Source: Exilibacterium tricleocarpae
GTDB lineage: Bacteria > Pseudomonadota > Gammaproteobacteria > Pseudomonadales > Cellvibrionaceae
Assembly (NCBI RefSeq): GCF_007004655.1
Contig: NZ_ML660093.1
Coordinates: forward strand, 229,197-293,196
Length of the DNA stretch: 64,000 nucleotides
Direction: 5' to 3'
Each line of letters starts with the position of its first letter. Within the stretch, counting starts at the first letter, position 1. A program made the translations under genes and the position numbers. Positions 46,226 through 56,221 of the stretch are shown piece by piece. Below the pieces are notes generated by a model, which searched no databases, was not told the origin of the DNA, and was given only the letters and a program-made list of their open reading frames with translations.

Positions 46226-46653
46226 GTCAGTCGGACTTCGAGACTTTAGTGGCTGGTGTCTGTGAACGAATTGGCCTGACTCAACCCGAGGGTGTGTTGC
46301 GTGGCGAGGGGATTGTTTTTGACGGCGTGTATTTTTCAATAGCCTATAACGAGAAAGTCTGCCCGCACTCGGTTTTTGTGTACTTTGATTACGGTGTGCC
46401 GCCGCGTGCATTTGAGAACCTCGTTTTCGCTCATCTGCTGAAAGAGAATGAACATCGCATCAGACGGCAGTTGCCCATTTTCTCCATCGCACCACAAGGC
46501 GATCGAGTTGTTGGCATGCATCGCTTTTCAGTAAAGGGAATAACCGCAGCACAATTAGTCGAGCAAATGACTTATATGGCGGCTGCGGTGAATAGCTGGA
46601 AGGAGATCGACTGGTCCGCCGTGGCTGGCAGAGACCGGGTTGTAACTCGATAG
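46222..46653 (+). CDS. Second CesT-like type III secretion chaperone, candidate
   Basis: 143 residues. An N-terminal helix (MSQSDFETLVAGVCERIGL) is followed by strands (GIVFDGVYFSIAYNEK; HSVFVYFDYGVPP), a helix (AFENLVFAHLLKENEHRI), strands (PIFSIAPQGDRVVGMHRFSV) and a C-terminal helix (AQLVEQMTYMAAAVNSWKEI), the same order as class I chaperones. It overlaps the preceding gene by 4 bp. Two different chaperones might form a heterodimer on the effector or serve separate binding sites. Confidence 0.58.
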   Translation: MSQSDFETLVAGVCERIGLTQPEGVLRGEGIVFDGVYFSIAYNEKVCPHSVFVYFDYGVPPRAFENLVFAHLLKENEHRIRRQLPIFSIAPQGDRVVGMHRFSVKGITAAQLVEQMTYMAAAVNSWKEIDWSAVAGRDRVVTR

Positions 46654-46807
46654 CTGCCTCCGGCCGGAATTTTGGCGTTTTTTACGTGGCTTCAAAAAAA
46701 GCAGGAGGTTAAGAAAAACTGAAAGTAGGAGAATGGTTCAAACGATCAGTTAGAGAGAATATTGTACTATTTCGATTTAGACATTAATTGCAGAACAGGA
46801 GAGTTTT

Positions 46808-47191
46808 ATGAAATTTCTGGTCTTTTTAGTGGCTCTGATGCCATCACTAGTCTTTGCCGGTGGGTTCGATAGAAGCTGCTGGAATATACGACTCAAAAAT
46901 AGTTGTACCTATCAACATTATTGTAACTTAGGGGCTACCTGTAAACGCAAAAACGGCACTGCGAACGCAGAGGCATGGATAAACCTTACTAACCACATAG
47001 GAAATAGTGACGGCTATTTAGCACGCAACAGTAGTGGTTTCTCTTCGACTTGCCAGGAGGTTCAGCTAAGTGGTACTAGGCTGGATGCGATATGTATTAG
47101 GCGTTCAGGGCAACTTGCTGAGCAATACTCAGCCGCTGGCTTGGCTGATTGTATAGCCAATCGTGATGGCAATCTTGTTTGGAGTTGTTAA
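46808..47191 (+). CDS. Secreted cyanovirin-N homology (CVNH) protein
   Basis: 127 residues. A signal peptide (MKFLVFLVALMPSLVFAG) leads to a mature domain of about 109 residues with two similar halves: SCWNIRLKNSCTYQ... ending IGNSDGYLA, and STCQEVQLSGTRLDAIC... ending NRDGNLVW. That is the internal repeat of CVNH lectins. Eight cysteines could form disulphides. Known members bind high-mannose glycans; specificity here is unknown. Codons AGG and ATA and the low GC are unlike the core genes and suggest acquisition. Confidence 0.75.
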   Translation: MKFLVFLVALMPSLVFAGGFDRSCWNIRLKNSCTYQHYCNLGATCKRKNGTANAEAWINLTNHIGNSDGYLARNSSGFSSTCQEVQLSGTRLDAICIRRSGQLAEQYSAAGLADCIANRDGNLVWSC

Positions 47192-47206
47192 AAACAGATT
47201 ATCTAA

Positions 47207-47234
47207 GAGGCCTCGCTCTACGGAGTGCGGCCTC
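47207..47234. terminator. Hairpin between the convergent CVNH and DUF2799 genes
   Basis: GAGGCC...GGCCTC with an inner CGCTC/GAGTG helix around a TACG loop. It lacks a strong T-run on either strand. Probably ends the CVNH transcript. Confidence 0.45.
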
Positions 47235-47258
47235 ATCTTATGTAGTGAATACTACCCA

Positions 47259-47885
47259 TTAAAAATACACCCGCGCCTCCAGGCTTCGATAATCCGCTTC
47301 CAATTGCTGCCGGCGGTACTCCAGATCGTAGATATCCCCGCGCAGGTGACCGATACGCCGCTCCAGCTTTTTAATATCGTGCAGTAGCGCGTGGCGCTGG
47401 TCTTTATCGGTATCATCGTGGATCAGTGCCTTTTCCTTGTCCGCTACCCTGTCGCGCAGCCGCTCGATTTTATGCCGGCGCTGGCTGATAGTGTCGCCGA
47501 TATCGGCAATATCGCGATCGATTCTGTAGAGATCCCGCCCCTGTTCGTATCCGGCCAGAAATTCACCTTCCAGGTAATTCGGGCAAACCCCTTTGTACGA
47601 GTGACCCGCTTTACCGTGGTAAAAACCCGAGGCGCCCTGACAGTAGTTTTCCAGCCCCTCTTCGCGGCCCTGCTGATAGGCAAACAGGTCCGGGGTCACG
47701 CCGTACTCGGCGCAGGCCTGGCGGTGTTCCCCGAGCCGGTCTGCGGTGGCACCGCGGGTGCCGTCTTCCATGCCGATCATGCGCCAGTCGGCGCTCAGGC
47801 ACTCGGAACGGTTCATGGTGGCGCAGCCGCCGAGCAGGGCGGCCGCCAGAAGGATGGAAATGATAGACCCGTTTTTCGATATCAC
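47259..47885 (-). CDS. DUF2799 lipoprotein
   Basis: 208 residues. The lipobox LLGGC gives Cys near residue 21, with Ala at +2, so outer-membrane anchoring is likely. The DUF2799 region has ECLSADWRMIGMEDGTRG, HRQACAEYGVTPD and YQQGREEGLENYCQ. A C-terminal coiled coil (about 125-205, KIERLRDRVADKEKALIHD) ends the protein. The function is unknown. It stands alone between the CVNH and hut genes. Confidence 0.85.
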   Translation of the reverse strand: MISKNGSIISILLAAALLGGCATMNRSECLSADWRMIGMEDGTRGATADRLGEHRQACAEYGVTPDLFAYQQGREEGLENYCQGASGFYHGKAGHSYKGVCPNYLEGEFLAGYEQGRDLYRIDRDIADIGDTISQRRHKIERLRDRVADKEKALIHDDTDKDQRHALLHDIKKLERRIGHLRGDIYDLEYRRQQLEADYRSLEARVYF

Positions 47886-48025
47886 GACGCAGTTCCCTTC
47901 TTATCGATTTTCTCAGCGCAGCATAAACGCGGCGAGATGAATCGAACCTGAATGGGTTCTGCCGAATGGCACTGTGTTTAGTCCGTACCAGGCCGGCTCA
48001 AGGAAGTGTCGTTTAGTGGCGCCAG

Positions 48026-49576
48026 CTAAACACCGGTAATGCGAATCTCGCCGTCCACCAACCCGGTCAACACCTCCGCCCTGATCAGTTGCACAGCCTG
48101 TTCAATATCCGGGGAGAAGTAGCGATCCCGATCGTAGAAAGGCACCTTGCTGCGCAGCTCCGCGCGGGCGCTCTCCAGCGCCGGTGAACTGCACAGACCG
48201 TCGAGAAAATCCAACCCCTGGCAGGCGGCCAGCCACTCGACCGCGAGTATGCCCACCGTGTTGTCGTACATATCGCCCAGCCGCCGGGCCGCAAAGGTGG
48301 CCATGGATACATGGTCCTCCTGGTTGGCGGAGGTGGGCAGGCTGTCGATACTGGCGGGGTGGGCCAGGCTTTTGTTTTCGCTCGCCAGCGCGGCGGCGGT
48401 GACTTGGGCAATCATAAAGCCGGAGTTGACGCCGCCGTTATTGACCAGAAACGGCGGCAGGCCGCTCAGCTGGGTATCGATCAACAGCGCCACCCGCCGC
48501 TCCGCCAGGGCGCCGATTTCCGCCAGCGCCAGCGCCAGGTTATCCGCCGCCATGGCGATGGGCTCGGCGTGAAAGTTACCGCCGGAGATGATCGGATCGG
48601 CATCCGGCGGCGCGTCTGCATCGGTAAATACCAGCGGGTTGTCTGAGACACCGTTGGCCTCCACCAAAATGCTATCGGCGGCGTTGCGCAGTTGCTGCAG
48701 GCACGCGCCCATCACCTGGGGCTGGCAGCGCAGGGAGTAGGGGTCCTGTACCTTGTCGCAATCGCGATGGCTCGCCTCGATATCCGAGTGGCTCAACAGT
48801 TGGCGATAGGCCAGCGCCATATCCATTTGCGCCCGATGTCCCCGGGCGGCGTGGATACGCGGATCGAAGGGCTTGCGCGAACCCCGTGCGGCCTCGACGC
48901 AGAGGGCGCCGGTTACCGTGGCGGCGGTCAGCGCATTTTCCGTTTTGAACAAACCCTCCAGCGCCAGTGCGGTGGATGCCTGGGTGCCGTTGAGCAGGGC
49001 CAGCCCCTCCTTCGGCGCCAGGGTGATGGGCGCCAGTCCCGCCAGTTGCAGCGCTACTTTGGCGGTGATGCGCTCGCCTTCGTAAAGCGCCTCGCCCTCT
49101 CCCAGCAGCACCGCGCTCATATGCGCCAGTGGCGCCAGATCGCCGCTGGCACCCACCGAACCCTTGAGCGGAATACAGGGATAGATTTCTTTGTTGACCA
49201 GTGTGATCAACGCCTCGATAACCGTGCGCCGAATACCGGAAAACCCACGCGCCAGGGAATTGATTTTCAAAATCATCAACAGTCGCACAGTGCTCGCTTG
49301 CATCAACGGGCCGATGCCGGCGGCGTGGGACATAACGATGCTGTGTTGCAGGGTTTCCAACTCCGCCGGGTCGATACGGGTGTGCGCCAGCAGGCCGAAG
49401 CCGGTGTTGACCCCGTAGACAATACGCTGCTGCTGAATAACCTCCTGCACGGCCGCTGCCGAGGCATCGATAGCCGGGTAGCAGTCCGGGTTCAGCTCCA
49501 CGGCGGTAGCGCGTTGGTAAATATTTTTTAAATCATCGAGTGTCAACTGGCCCGGAGTAATGATGAGCTTTGCCAT
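48026..49576 (-). CDS. hutH: Histidine ammonia-lyase
   Basis: 516 residues. Deaminates L-histidine to trans-urocanate, the first step of histidine use. The Ala-Ser-Gly that cyclises to the MIO cofactor lies in [34 protein letters not shown] near residue 55 contains the conserved active-site Tyr. C-terminal stretches ([19 protein letters not shown]) are intact. It begins 3 bp after the hutU stop, so translation is coupled. Confidence 0.97.
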   Translation of the reverse strand: MAKLIITPGQLTLDDLKNIYQRATAVELNPDCYPAIDASAAAVQEVIQQQRIVYGVNTGFGLLAHTRIDPAELETLQHSIVMSHAAGIGPLMQASTVRLLMILKINSLARGFSGIRRTVIEALITLVNKEIYPCIPLKGSVGASGDLAPLAHMSAVLLGEGEALYEGERITAKVALQLAGLAPITLAPKEGLALLNGTQASTALALEGLFKTENALTAATVTGALCVEAARGSRKPFDPRIHAARGHRAQMDMALAYRQLLSHSDIEASHRDCDKVQDPYSLRCQPQVMGACLQQLRNAADSILVEANGVSDNPLVFTDADAPPDADPIISGGNFHAEPIAMAADNLALALAEIGALAERRVALLIDTQLSGLPPFLVNNGGVNSGFMIAQVTAAALASENKSLAHPASIDSLPTSANQEDHVSMATFAARRLGDMYDNTVGILAVEWLAACQGLDFLDGLCSSPALESARAELRSKVPFYDRDRYFSPDIEQAVQLIRAEVLTGLVDGEIRITGV

Positions 49577-49579
49577 TGA

Positions 49580-51268
49580 TCACCCCTTCGTTGTCGAGTT
49601 TGTGTTGAGCATGGGCAGGTCCAGGTCATTGTCTCGGGCGCAGTCTTCGGCCAGTTCATAGCCGGCGTCCGCGTGACGCATAACGCCGGTGCCGGGATCG
49701 TTGCGCAGCACCCGGCCAATGCGCGCCGCTGCTGCCGCGGTGCCGTCGCAGACGATCACCACACCGGCATGCTGGCTGAATCCCATACCGACGCCGCCGC
49801 CGTGATGAAGGCTTACCCAGGTGGCGCCGCCGGCGGTATTGAGCAGCGCGTTGAGCAACGGCCAGTCGCTGACCGCGTCGGAGCCGTCGCGCATGGCCTC
49901 GGTCTCGCGGTTGGGCGAGGCCACGGAACCGGAGTCGAGATGATCGCGGCCGATCACAATCGGCGCGCGCAGTTCACCGCTGGCGACCATCTCGTTGAAG
50001 GCCAGACCCAGGCGCACCCGGTCTTTCAATCCGACCCAACAGATGCGCGCCGGCAGCCCCTGAAACTGAATACGCGCCCGCGCCATATCCAGCCAGTTGT
50101 GCAGGGCGGGATTGTCGGGCATCAGCTCTTTCACTTTGGCATCGGTGCGATAGATATCCTCCGCATCGCCGGACAACGCCACCCAGCGAAACGGGCCTAT
50201 GCCCTCGCAAAACAGCGGCCGGATATACGCCGGTACAAAACCGGGAAAGTCGAAGGCGTTCTCAACGCCCTCTTCATAAGCCATCTGGCGAATATTGTTA
50301 CCGTAATCGAGCGTGGCGGCGCCGGCGCTTTGCAGGTCCAGCATCGCCTGCACCTGGACCGCCATGGACTGCTTGGCGGCTTTGACAACCGCCGCCGCAT
50401 CGGTGCTGCGCTGCCGGCGGGCCTGTTCCAGGCTCCAGCCGCGCGGCAGATAACCGTTCAGCGGGTCGTGGGCGCTGGTCTGGTCCGTCACCACATCCGG
50501 GGTAATGCCCTGATCCACCAGCGCTGGAAAAACATCCGCCGCATTGCCCAGCAGGCCGATGCTGACGGCACGCTGTTCGGCACCGGCCTGTTGTACCAGC
50601 GCCAATGCCTGTTCCAGTGACGTGGCTTTTTGATCCAGGTAGCCGGTCTGCAAACGCAAATCGATACGGGTTTCATCCACCTCCACCGCGATCATGCTAA
50701 AGCCCGCCATGGTGGCGGCGAGCGGTTGTGCGCCGCCCATACCGCCGAGCCCACCGGTTAGGATCCAGCGGCCGGCAGCCTGTCCGCCGAAATGTTTTTT
50801 CGCCACCGCCGCAAAGGTTTCGTAAGTGCCCTGGACAATGCCCTGGGAGCCGATATAAATCCAGGAGCCCGCCGTCATCTGGCCGTACATCATCAGCCCC
50901 TTGCGATCCAACTCGTTAAAGTGCTCCCAGGTGGCCCAGTGGGGCACCAGGTTAGAGTTGGCGATCAGCACCCGCGGGGCGTCGGCGTGGGTGGTGAACA
51001 CGCCCACCGGTTTGCCGCTTTGGACCAGCAGGGTTTCCTCGTCGCCCAGGCGCGTGAGGGTTTCGACAATCTTGTCGTAACAGGCCCAGTCCCGGGCGGC
51101 GCGGCCGATACCGCCGTAAACCACCAACTGCTCGGGGTGTTCGGCCACCGCCGGGTCCAGGTTGTTCATCAGCATGCGCAGCGGTGCCTCGGTCAACCAG
51201 CTTTTTGCCGTGAGGTTGGTGCCGGTGGGTGCTTGGATACGCCGGTGTTTATCGGTTCGGGCGCTCAT
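49580..51268 (-). CDS. hutU: Urocanate hydratase
   Basis: 562 residues. Converts urocanate to imidazolonepropionate with NAD+ as an electrophilic cofactor. The NAD-binding stretch ([18 protein letters not shown]) and [20 protein letters not shown] are diagnostic, as is [18 protein letters not shown]. Starts 15 bp after the hutC stop and is followed by hutH. The length is normal. Confidence 0.97.
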   Translation of the reverse strand: MSARTDKHRRIQAPTGTNLTAKSWLTEAPLRMLMNNLDPAVAEHPEQLVVYGGIGRAARDWACYDKIVETLTRLGDEETLLVQSGKPVGVFTTHADAPRVLIANSNLVPHWATWEHFNELDRKGLMMYGQMTAGSWIYIGSQGIVQGTYETFAAVAKKHFGGQAAGRWILTGGLGGMGGAQPLAATMAGFSMIAVEVDETRIDLRLQTGYLDQKATSLEQALALVQQAGAEQRAVSIGLLGNAADVFPALVDQGITPDVVTDQTSAHDPLNGYLPRGWSLEQARRQRSTDAAAVVKAAKQSMAVQVQAMLDLQSAGAATLDYGNNIRQMAYEEGVENAFDFPGFVPAYIRPLFCEGIGPFRWVALSGDAEDIYRTDAKVKELMPDNPALHNWLDMARARIQFQGLPARICWVGLKDRVRLGLAFNEMVASGELRAPIVIGRDHLDSGSVASPNRETEAMRDGSDAVSDWPLLNALLNTAGGATWVSLHHGGGVGMGFSQHAGVVIVCDGTAAAAARIGRVLRNDPGTGVMRHADAGYELAEDCARDNDLDLPMLNTNSTTKG

Positions 51269-51283
51269 GGCTCGCTCTCCGTG

Positions 51284-51985
51284 TTAAAAGTTCAAGTGAT
51301 CCCCCAGGCGGTAGCGGCCGCCCGGGTGATAGAGATAGGCAAAACTCACCACGCCGCGCTGACTCCAGGTGCGGCGACTGACTTTGAGGCAGGGCGCCTG
51401 TGCGTCCATATCCAGGTGGCGGGCAATAGCGGCCGGGGCGCAGACGGCCTCCACCACATGGTCCGCCTCGGTCAGGGGGGCCACCTGGCTCAGGTAGGCA
51501 TTGGGCGTCAACTGGGTGAAGTCCTGCTCCAGGTATTCGGGGGCAAAGGCGGGATTGATATAGCGCTGTTCGTATTGCAGCGGCCGGCGGTTTTCGCTGT
51601 GGACGATGGTGCTTTGATACAGGGTGGCGGCGCTGTCGAGACCCAGCCACGCCGCCTGCTGCGGATCGGCCGGGTCGGCGCTCAGTGCCAGCACTTGGCA
51701 ACTATAGTGGTGGCCGCGGCTTTGAATTTCCTCGGCGATATTGCGGATTTCCACCAGCGAACTTATCGGGCGGCGGTCGGCGACAAAGCTGCCCAACCCC
51801 TGGGTGCGCACCAGTACGCCTGCATCGGCCAACTCGTGCAGCGCGCGCCGGGCGGTCATGCGGCTCACCTGAAACTGGCTTACCAGTTGATTCTCCGAGG
51901 GCACGCGGTCACCGGGGGCCAAATCCCCCTGTGCTATTTGGTGGACGATATGGTCTTTGATCAAAGCGAAGCGCGGTGTGGCCAT
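51284..51985 (-). CDS. hutC: Histidine-utilisation repressor
   Basis: 233 residues, GntR/HutC family. The N-terminal winged helix (DRVPSENQLVSQFQVSRMTA followed by RRALHELADAGVLVR) precedes a UTRA effector domain (from about 95), which in known HutC proteins binds urocanate. I start at ATG 51985 (MATPRFALIKDHIV); a longer in-frame start at 52063 would run through the operator. First gene of the hutC-hutU-hutH operon, facing hutI. Confidence 0.93.
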   Translation of the reverse strand: MATPRFALIKDHIVHQIAQGDLAPGDRVPSENQLVSQFQVSRMTARRALHELADAGVLVRTQGLGSFVADRRPISSLVEIRNIAEEIQSRGHHYSCQVLALSADPADPQQAAWLGLDSAATLYQSTIVHSENRRPLQYEQRYINPAFAPEYLEQDFTQLTPNAYLSQVAPLTEADHVVEAVCAPAAIARHLDMDAQAPCLKVSRRTWSQRGVVSFAYLYHPGGRYRLGDHLNF

Positions 51986-52032
51986 AGGGGGATACGTACC
52001 TTTGTCAGGCTTTTTAAGGTGGGTGCAGGTAC

Positions 52033-52072
52033 AAAGTTTAGTTGTATATACAAGAGCAGACAACTAAACTTT
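52033..52072. promoter_or_regulatory. HutC operator region: TTGTATATACAA palindrome within a larger dyad
   Basis: A perfect 12-bp palindrome at 52042-52053, the kind of TGTATATACA sequence bound by HutC regulators. It overlaps a second perfect dyad, AAAGTTTAGTTG (52033-52044) with CAACTAAACTTT (52061-52072). Located 50 bp upstream of hutC, so autoregulation is expected. Confidence 0.8.
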
Positions 52073-52300
52073 AGGCCGATTTTGGTATTCGGTCCGAATC
52101 GATATGGGGGATTTCGGGTCGAAGAGGCTCATATTGCGATAAGCAGTGGGGAACGTCGGAAAAAGGCGCTATCGTGGGGGAGATTATGAGGGCAAAGGGT
52201 GATGGGGCCTATAATCAGGAGGATTTGCACAATCGACCCTTGCGCTAACCTCGCTGATCTTGGCTAGAGGGACTGAGAGTAGTTCAGCCTTTGAAGGGAA

Positions 52301-52406
52301 CCGTGCCACCGCCAACCGGCACCACTCGCGGCGGCACGGTGCGGGGACGTAACTTCAGTTGCGTCCCCCTCGAGAGGAACCACTCCCCCGTGCCAGTAGT
52401 CCCCTC
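52301..52406. repeat. Palindromic repeat, inverted single copy of the 79-bp family
   Basis: The core GGGGACG...CGTCCCC at 52343-52368 matches the reverse complement of the 26.1-kb cores with one change; GCACGGTGC precedes and CTCGAGAGGAACCACTCCC follows it. The unit begins GTGCCACCGCC and is followed by hutI after about 50 bp. Confidence 0.75.
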
Positions 52407-52459
52407 CAGCAGAAGGCACCGCCGTCACAGACACTGCGGAAAAAACAACGAGGAGCCCC

Positions 52460-53674
52460 ATGCAAGCTGACTGGCTGATAAAAAACATACACCTGGCGAC
52501 CTTTGACCCCACAGTCGCAGCCCCTTACGGCGCCATCAGAGACGCGCTGGTGGCGGTGGCGGCGGAGCGCATTCTCTGGGCGGGCCCCGCCGCACAAGCG
52601 CCGTCTCTCGACGGTGCCGTGGTCATCAACGGCAAGGGTGGTTGGCTGACGCCGGGCCTGATCGATTGCCACACTCACCTGGTCTACGGCGGTGACCGCG
52701 CCGAGGAGTTCGAGTGGCGTTTGCAGGGTCGCTCCTACGCCGATATTGCGGCCCAGGGCGGGGGCATTTTAAGCACGGTGGCGGCCACCCGGGCGGCGAG
52801 TGCGACACAGTTGCTCGACAGTGCCGCCCGGCGGTTGCGGGCGCTGTGTGCGGAAGGTGTGACCACTGTAGAGATCAAATCCGGCTACGGCCTGGCCCTG
52901 GACACCGAGCGCCGTATGCTGGTGGTGGCCAGGGCGCTGGGACAACAACTGCCGATCACCGTCCGCACCACATTTCTGGGCGCCCATGCGTTGCCGCCGC
53001 AGTATCAGGGCGACGCTGACGGTTATATCGATACACTCGTTGAAACTGTGTTGCCGGCGCTGGCTGCCGAGGGGCTGGTTGATGCCGTGGATGTTTTCTG
53101 TGAGGGCATCGGGTTTTCCGTTGCCCAGTGCCGGCGGCTATTCGAGCGGGCGCGCGAGTTGGGGTTGCCGGTCAAGGGCCATGTAGAGCAGCTCAGTTAC
53201 CAGGGCGGCGCGCGTTTAGTGGCTGAGTTCGGCGGTCTGTCGGTAGATCACGTGGAATATTTACCGGAGACGGATCTGGAGTCGCTGGCGCAAAGCGGCG
53301 CGGTGGCGGTACTTTTGCCCGGTGCTTTCTACTACTTGCAGGAGCAGCAAAAACCACCGATTGCCGCGCTGCGAAGGTGGGGAATTCCCATGGCAGTAGC
53401 CACTGACCTGAACCCCGGCAGCTCGCCCATGGCTTCGCTGCTGCTGGCGTTGAATCAAGCCTGTATCCTGTTTGGCCTGACGCCGGAGGAAGCGCTGCTC
53501 GGCGCCACTCGCCATGCCGCCGCCGCGCTGGGGCTGGCGGATCGAAAAGGTTGTATTAGCGCCGGCTTTGACGCGGATATGTTGCTATGGGATTGCGGGC
53601 GCCCTGCGGAGATTTGCTACGGCATCAATATGCAGCGCCCGCGACATATATGGGTGGGAGGTCGGGATGTTTGA
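52460..53674 (+). CDS. hutI: Imidazolonepropionase
   Basis: 404 residues, amidohydrolase superfamily. Hydrolyses imidazolone-5-propionate to N-formimidoylglutamate. The metal-binding [20 protein letters not shown] and [15 protein letters not shown] are diagnostic, with later [27 protein letters not shown] precedes ATG 52460. Its end overlaps hutG by 8 bp. Confidence 0.96.
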   Translation: MQADWLIKNIHLATFDPTVAAPYGAIRDALVAVAAERILWAGPAAQAPSLDGAVVINGKGGWLTPGLIDCHTHLVYGGDRAEEFEWRLQGRSYADIAAQGGGILSTVAATRAASATQLLDSAARRLRALCAEGVTTVEIKSGYGLALDTERRMLVVARALGQQLPITVRTTFLGAHALPPQYQGDADGYIDTLVETVLPALAAEGLVDAVDVFCEGIGFSVAQCRRLFERARELGLPVKGHVEQLSYQGGARLVAEFGGLSVDHVEYLPETDLESLAQSGAVAVLLPGAFYYLQEQQKPPIAALRRWGIPMAVATDLNPGSSPMASLLLALNQACILFGLTPEEALLGATRHAAAALGLADRKGCISAGFDADMLLWDCGRPAEICYGINMQRPRHIWVGGRDV

Positions 53675-54644
53675 GCCGCCGACAATGACGCTATGGCAGG
53701 GTAGGGCCGACACCGGAGAGTCGGCGCCGGTGTGGCGCTGGCACCAGCGCGTGGAAGCCTGGGATCGGCAACAGCCGGCAACCCCGGGTATGGCGCTGGT
53801 GGGGTTTGCCTGTGACGAGGGCGTGCGCCGCAACGGCGGCCGGGTCGGTGCCCGGCAAGGGCCGGCGGCGATTCGCCGGGCGCTGGCGAACCTGGCCTGG
53901 CACGGCGAAACCCGCTGCTTTGACGCCGGCGATATTATCTGCAGCGATCGCGGGTTGGAATCTGCCCAGGACGAACTGGCTGCGCACTTGAGCGGGTTAC
54001 TGCACCGGCGCCTGGTGCCGGTGGTGTTGGGCGGCGGCCATGAGATAGCCTGGGGCAGTTTTCAGGGGTTGGCCGGGGCGGTGGCCGCCGGTGCCGAGGT
54101 GGCGCCGACTATTGGCGTTATCAATTTCGACGCGCACTTCGATTTACGCAACCCCGCCCCCGGGGCCAGTTCCGGCACGCCGTTTCGACAGATTGCGCAT
54201 TGGTGTGAACGGCAGGGCTGTGACTTTCATTACCTGGTGCTGGGTATTAACCCCAGTGCCAACACCCAGGCGTTGTTTCAATTTGCCGAGGCCAACCAGG
54301 TGCGCTGGCGTACCGATATCGATTGCCGTGCCGGTGCGGATGTTGCGGTTTATCGGGAGTTGGAGCAGTTTGTTGCACCGCTGGATTATCTTTATGTGAC
54401 GGTGTGTCTGGATGTATTTTCTGCTTGTTACGCCCCCGGCGTGAGCGCCCCGGCAGCCGTGGGTATCGAGCCGGCCTGGGTGATCGCTGCTGTTCGGGCG
54501 CTCAAAAATCTCTGCCGCGAACATGCGGTGGGTTGGTTGATGGCGGATATTGCTGAACTCAACCCCTGCTTTGACAGCGATGACAGAACGGCAAAGCTGG
54601 CGGCCAGGCTGGTGCATGAGATAGTGTGTGATGTGTCGGTGTGA
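53667..54644 (+). CDS. hutG: Formimidoylglutamase (arginase family)
   Basis: 325 residues. Hydrolyses N-formimidoylglutamate to glutamate and formamide, completing the pathway. Manganese ligands are in [19 protein letters not shown] and [14 protein letters not shown] start at ATG 53667 ([15 protein letters not shown]), preceded by GGGAGG; the longer frame upstream is a shadow of hutI. The 8-bp overlap with hutI implies coupling. Confidence 0.95.
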   Translation: MFEPPTMTLWQGRADTGESAPVWRWHQRVEAWDRQQPATPGMALVGFACDEGVRRNGGRVGARQGPAAIRRALANLAWHGETRCFDAGDIICSDRGLESAQDELAAHLSGLLHRRLVPVVLGGGHEIAWGSFQGLAGAVAAGAEVAPTIGVINFDAHFDLRNPAPGASSGTPFRQIAHWCERQGCDFHYLVLGINPSANTQALFQFAEANQVRWRTDIDCRAGADVAVYRELEQFVAPLDYLYVTVCLDVFSACYAPGVSAPAAVGIEPAWVIAAVRALKNLCREHAVGWLMADIAELNPCFDSDDRTAKLAARLVHEIVCDVSV

Positions 54645-54870
54645 ATATTTGCCGCCCGGCATCCCCCCGTCAAGGCTGATTTTGCGTCTATAGATAACAG
54701 GAGGTCTGTGCCTCGGGGCTGTCTGTGCTGCCAAAGCCGGCAGCAAGAAGAAGCAAAACAACTTAACCGTGAGCGTTCCCTTTTTGTGTTGTCACTATCG
54801 CCGCCGTACCGGCGCGGTCTTCGATCAGCCCGCGTGCCTGCCCGTCACAGCTTTTAAAAAAGAGAAACCG

Positions 54871-55722
54871 ATGACCAAAAAAACTCCCACCCCGCAAGAT
54901 TTGCAGATACCGGTGCGCAACCTGCACTTTCACCGGGACGGCGAACCGCCGCCGCGTTGGTGGATGGGGGGCGACCCCGTGGCCACGGCTTTTTTCAATG
55001 CATTGTCGTGCACATTTCCCGCCGGCGAAAAGTTTTTTATCGAAAGCGTGCGCAATTTTCGCAACGATGTGAGCCCGGCGCTGCAGGAGCAGATTGCCGC
55101 GTTTATCGCGCAGGAATCGGTGCACAGCCGCGAGCATATGGCTTTCAACAAGCGCGCGATCGACGCCGGTTACCAGATCGAGGCGATGGAAAACCGTACC
55201 AAAAGAAATCTCGATTTTGCCCGCACGCGTTCCCGCCACCGGCAGTTGGCGGCCACCTGTGCCCTTGAGCATTTTACTGCGATTCTCGCTCATCAGTTGC
55301 TGAAGGGCGACAGCCGTGACCTCGAAGGCGCGCCTGAAGACAGCGTGCGTTTGTGGAGCTGGCACGCCATGGAGGAGATCGAACACAAGGCGGTGGCTTT
55401 CGATACCTTCGTCGCTGTCACCCGGCAGATGACGGGTTTGCGCCGTTATCTGATGCGCACCATGGTCATGGTGTTATCGACCAGTATGCTGACAACCACC
55501 ATGTTTTTAAATATGCGCAGCTTCTATCGCCAGGACGGTTTGAAGGGGTGGCGCCTCTGGTGGCGAACCTTCCGCTACCTGTTTGGCAAGCCCGGTATCC
55601 TGCGGCGCATCCTGCCGGACTACCTGCGCTATTTCAAACCCGGGTTTCACCCGTGGCAACATGACGATCGCGAGTTGTTGGAGAAAACCGTGACGCGGTA
55701 CAATCTGTCGGTGCCGGTATGA
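54871..55722 (+). CDS. Predicted metal-dependent hydrolase (PF10118-type)
   Basis: 283 residues, helical. The QESVHSREHMAFNK and WHAMEEIEHKAVAFDTFV stretches supply the Glu/His set of a di-metal site as in the Metal_hydrol family. FPAGEKFFIESVRNFR is also typical. I start at ATG 54871, preceded by AGAGAAA; the upstream in-frame start at 54769 has no support. Reported relatives are often found near lipid or steroid genes; the substrate here is unknown. A DUF2147 gene follows at once. Confidence 0.82.
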   Translation: MTKKTPTPQDLQIPVRNLHFHRDGEPPPRWWMGGDPVATAFFNALSCTFPAGEKFFIESVRNFRNDVSPALQEQIAAFIAQESVHSREHMAFNKRAIDAGYQIEAMENRTKRNLDFARTRSRHRQLAATCALEHFTAILAHQLLKGDSRDLEGAPEDSVRLWSWHAMEEIEHKAVAFDTFVAVTRQMTGLRRYLMRTMVMVLSTSMLTTTMFLNMRSFYRQDGLKGWRLWWRTFRYLFGKPGILRRILPDYLRYFKPGFHPWQHDDRELLEKTVTRYNLSVPV

Positions 55723-55730
55723 GGAGTGGA

Positions 55731-56159
55731 ATGTTGAAGTATATAAGTATTGCGGTGGTGTTGTGCGTCGCGCTGGTTTCGGTTGCTAATGCGGAGCCCC
55801 AGGGCCTGCTCGGGCTTTGGAGAACCCAGGAGGAAAATGGGGTGGTGGAGATGTTTCGCTGTGGTGAGGCGGTCTGTGGGCGGGTTATTGACGCTGCATC
55901 GCTGAGGGAGAATCCGGATCAGCGGGATGTGCATAATGGTGATGAGGCTCTGCGGGAGAGGCGGGTGAAGGGGTTGGTTATTCTTCAGGACTTTACCGGC
56001 GGGCCGCGTAAATGGACGGGGGGGCCGCTTTATGATCCGAAGACCGGGGATGGGGCGAAGAGTGGGTCTTTGACGCTTAAGGATGGTAATACGTTGAAGG
56101 TTAAAGGGTGTTTGGTGGCGTTTTTGTGTCGGACGCAGGTTTGGAGGCGGATTGAGTAG
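55731..56159 (+). CDS. DUF2147 exported protein
   Basis: 142 residues. A signal peptide (MLKYISIAVVLCVALVSVANA) precedes the DUF2147 domain (GLLGLWRTQEENGVVEMFRC; WTGGPLYDPKTGDGAKSGSL; KGCLVAFLCRTQVWRR). I start at ATG 55731, preceded by GAGGAG; the ATG at 55719 is also in frame and overlaps the upstream stop. The function is unknown; relatives are periplasmic beta-barrel-like proteins. Confidence 0.85.
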   Translation: MLKYISIAVVLCVALVSVANAEPQGLLGLWRTQEENGVVEMFRCGEAVCGRVIDAASLRENPDQRDVHNGDEALRERRVKGLVILQDFTGGPRKWTGGPLYDPKTGDGAKSGSLTLKDGNTLKVKGCLVAFLCRTQVWRRIE

Positions 56160-56221
56160 AGTCCTTGAGGAATCCTGAATGTAAACGCGCCGCTTGTCTC
56201 CAGGCGGCGCCGACACAACTG

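Larger units (their letters stand above)
51986..52459. promoter_or_regulatory. hutC-hutI divergent control region
   Basis: 474 bp holding the HutC operators near hutC and a palindromic repeat near hutI. No supportable gene. Confidence 0.7.
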
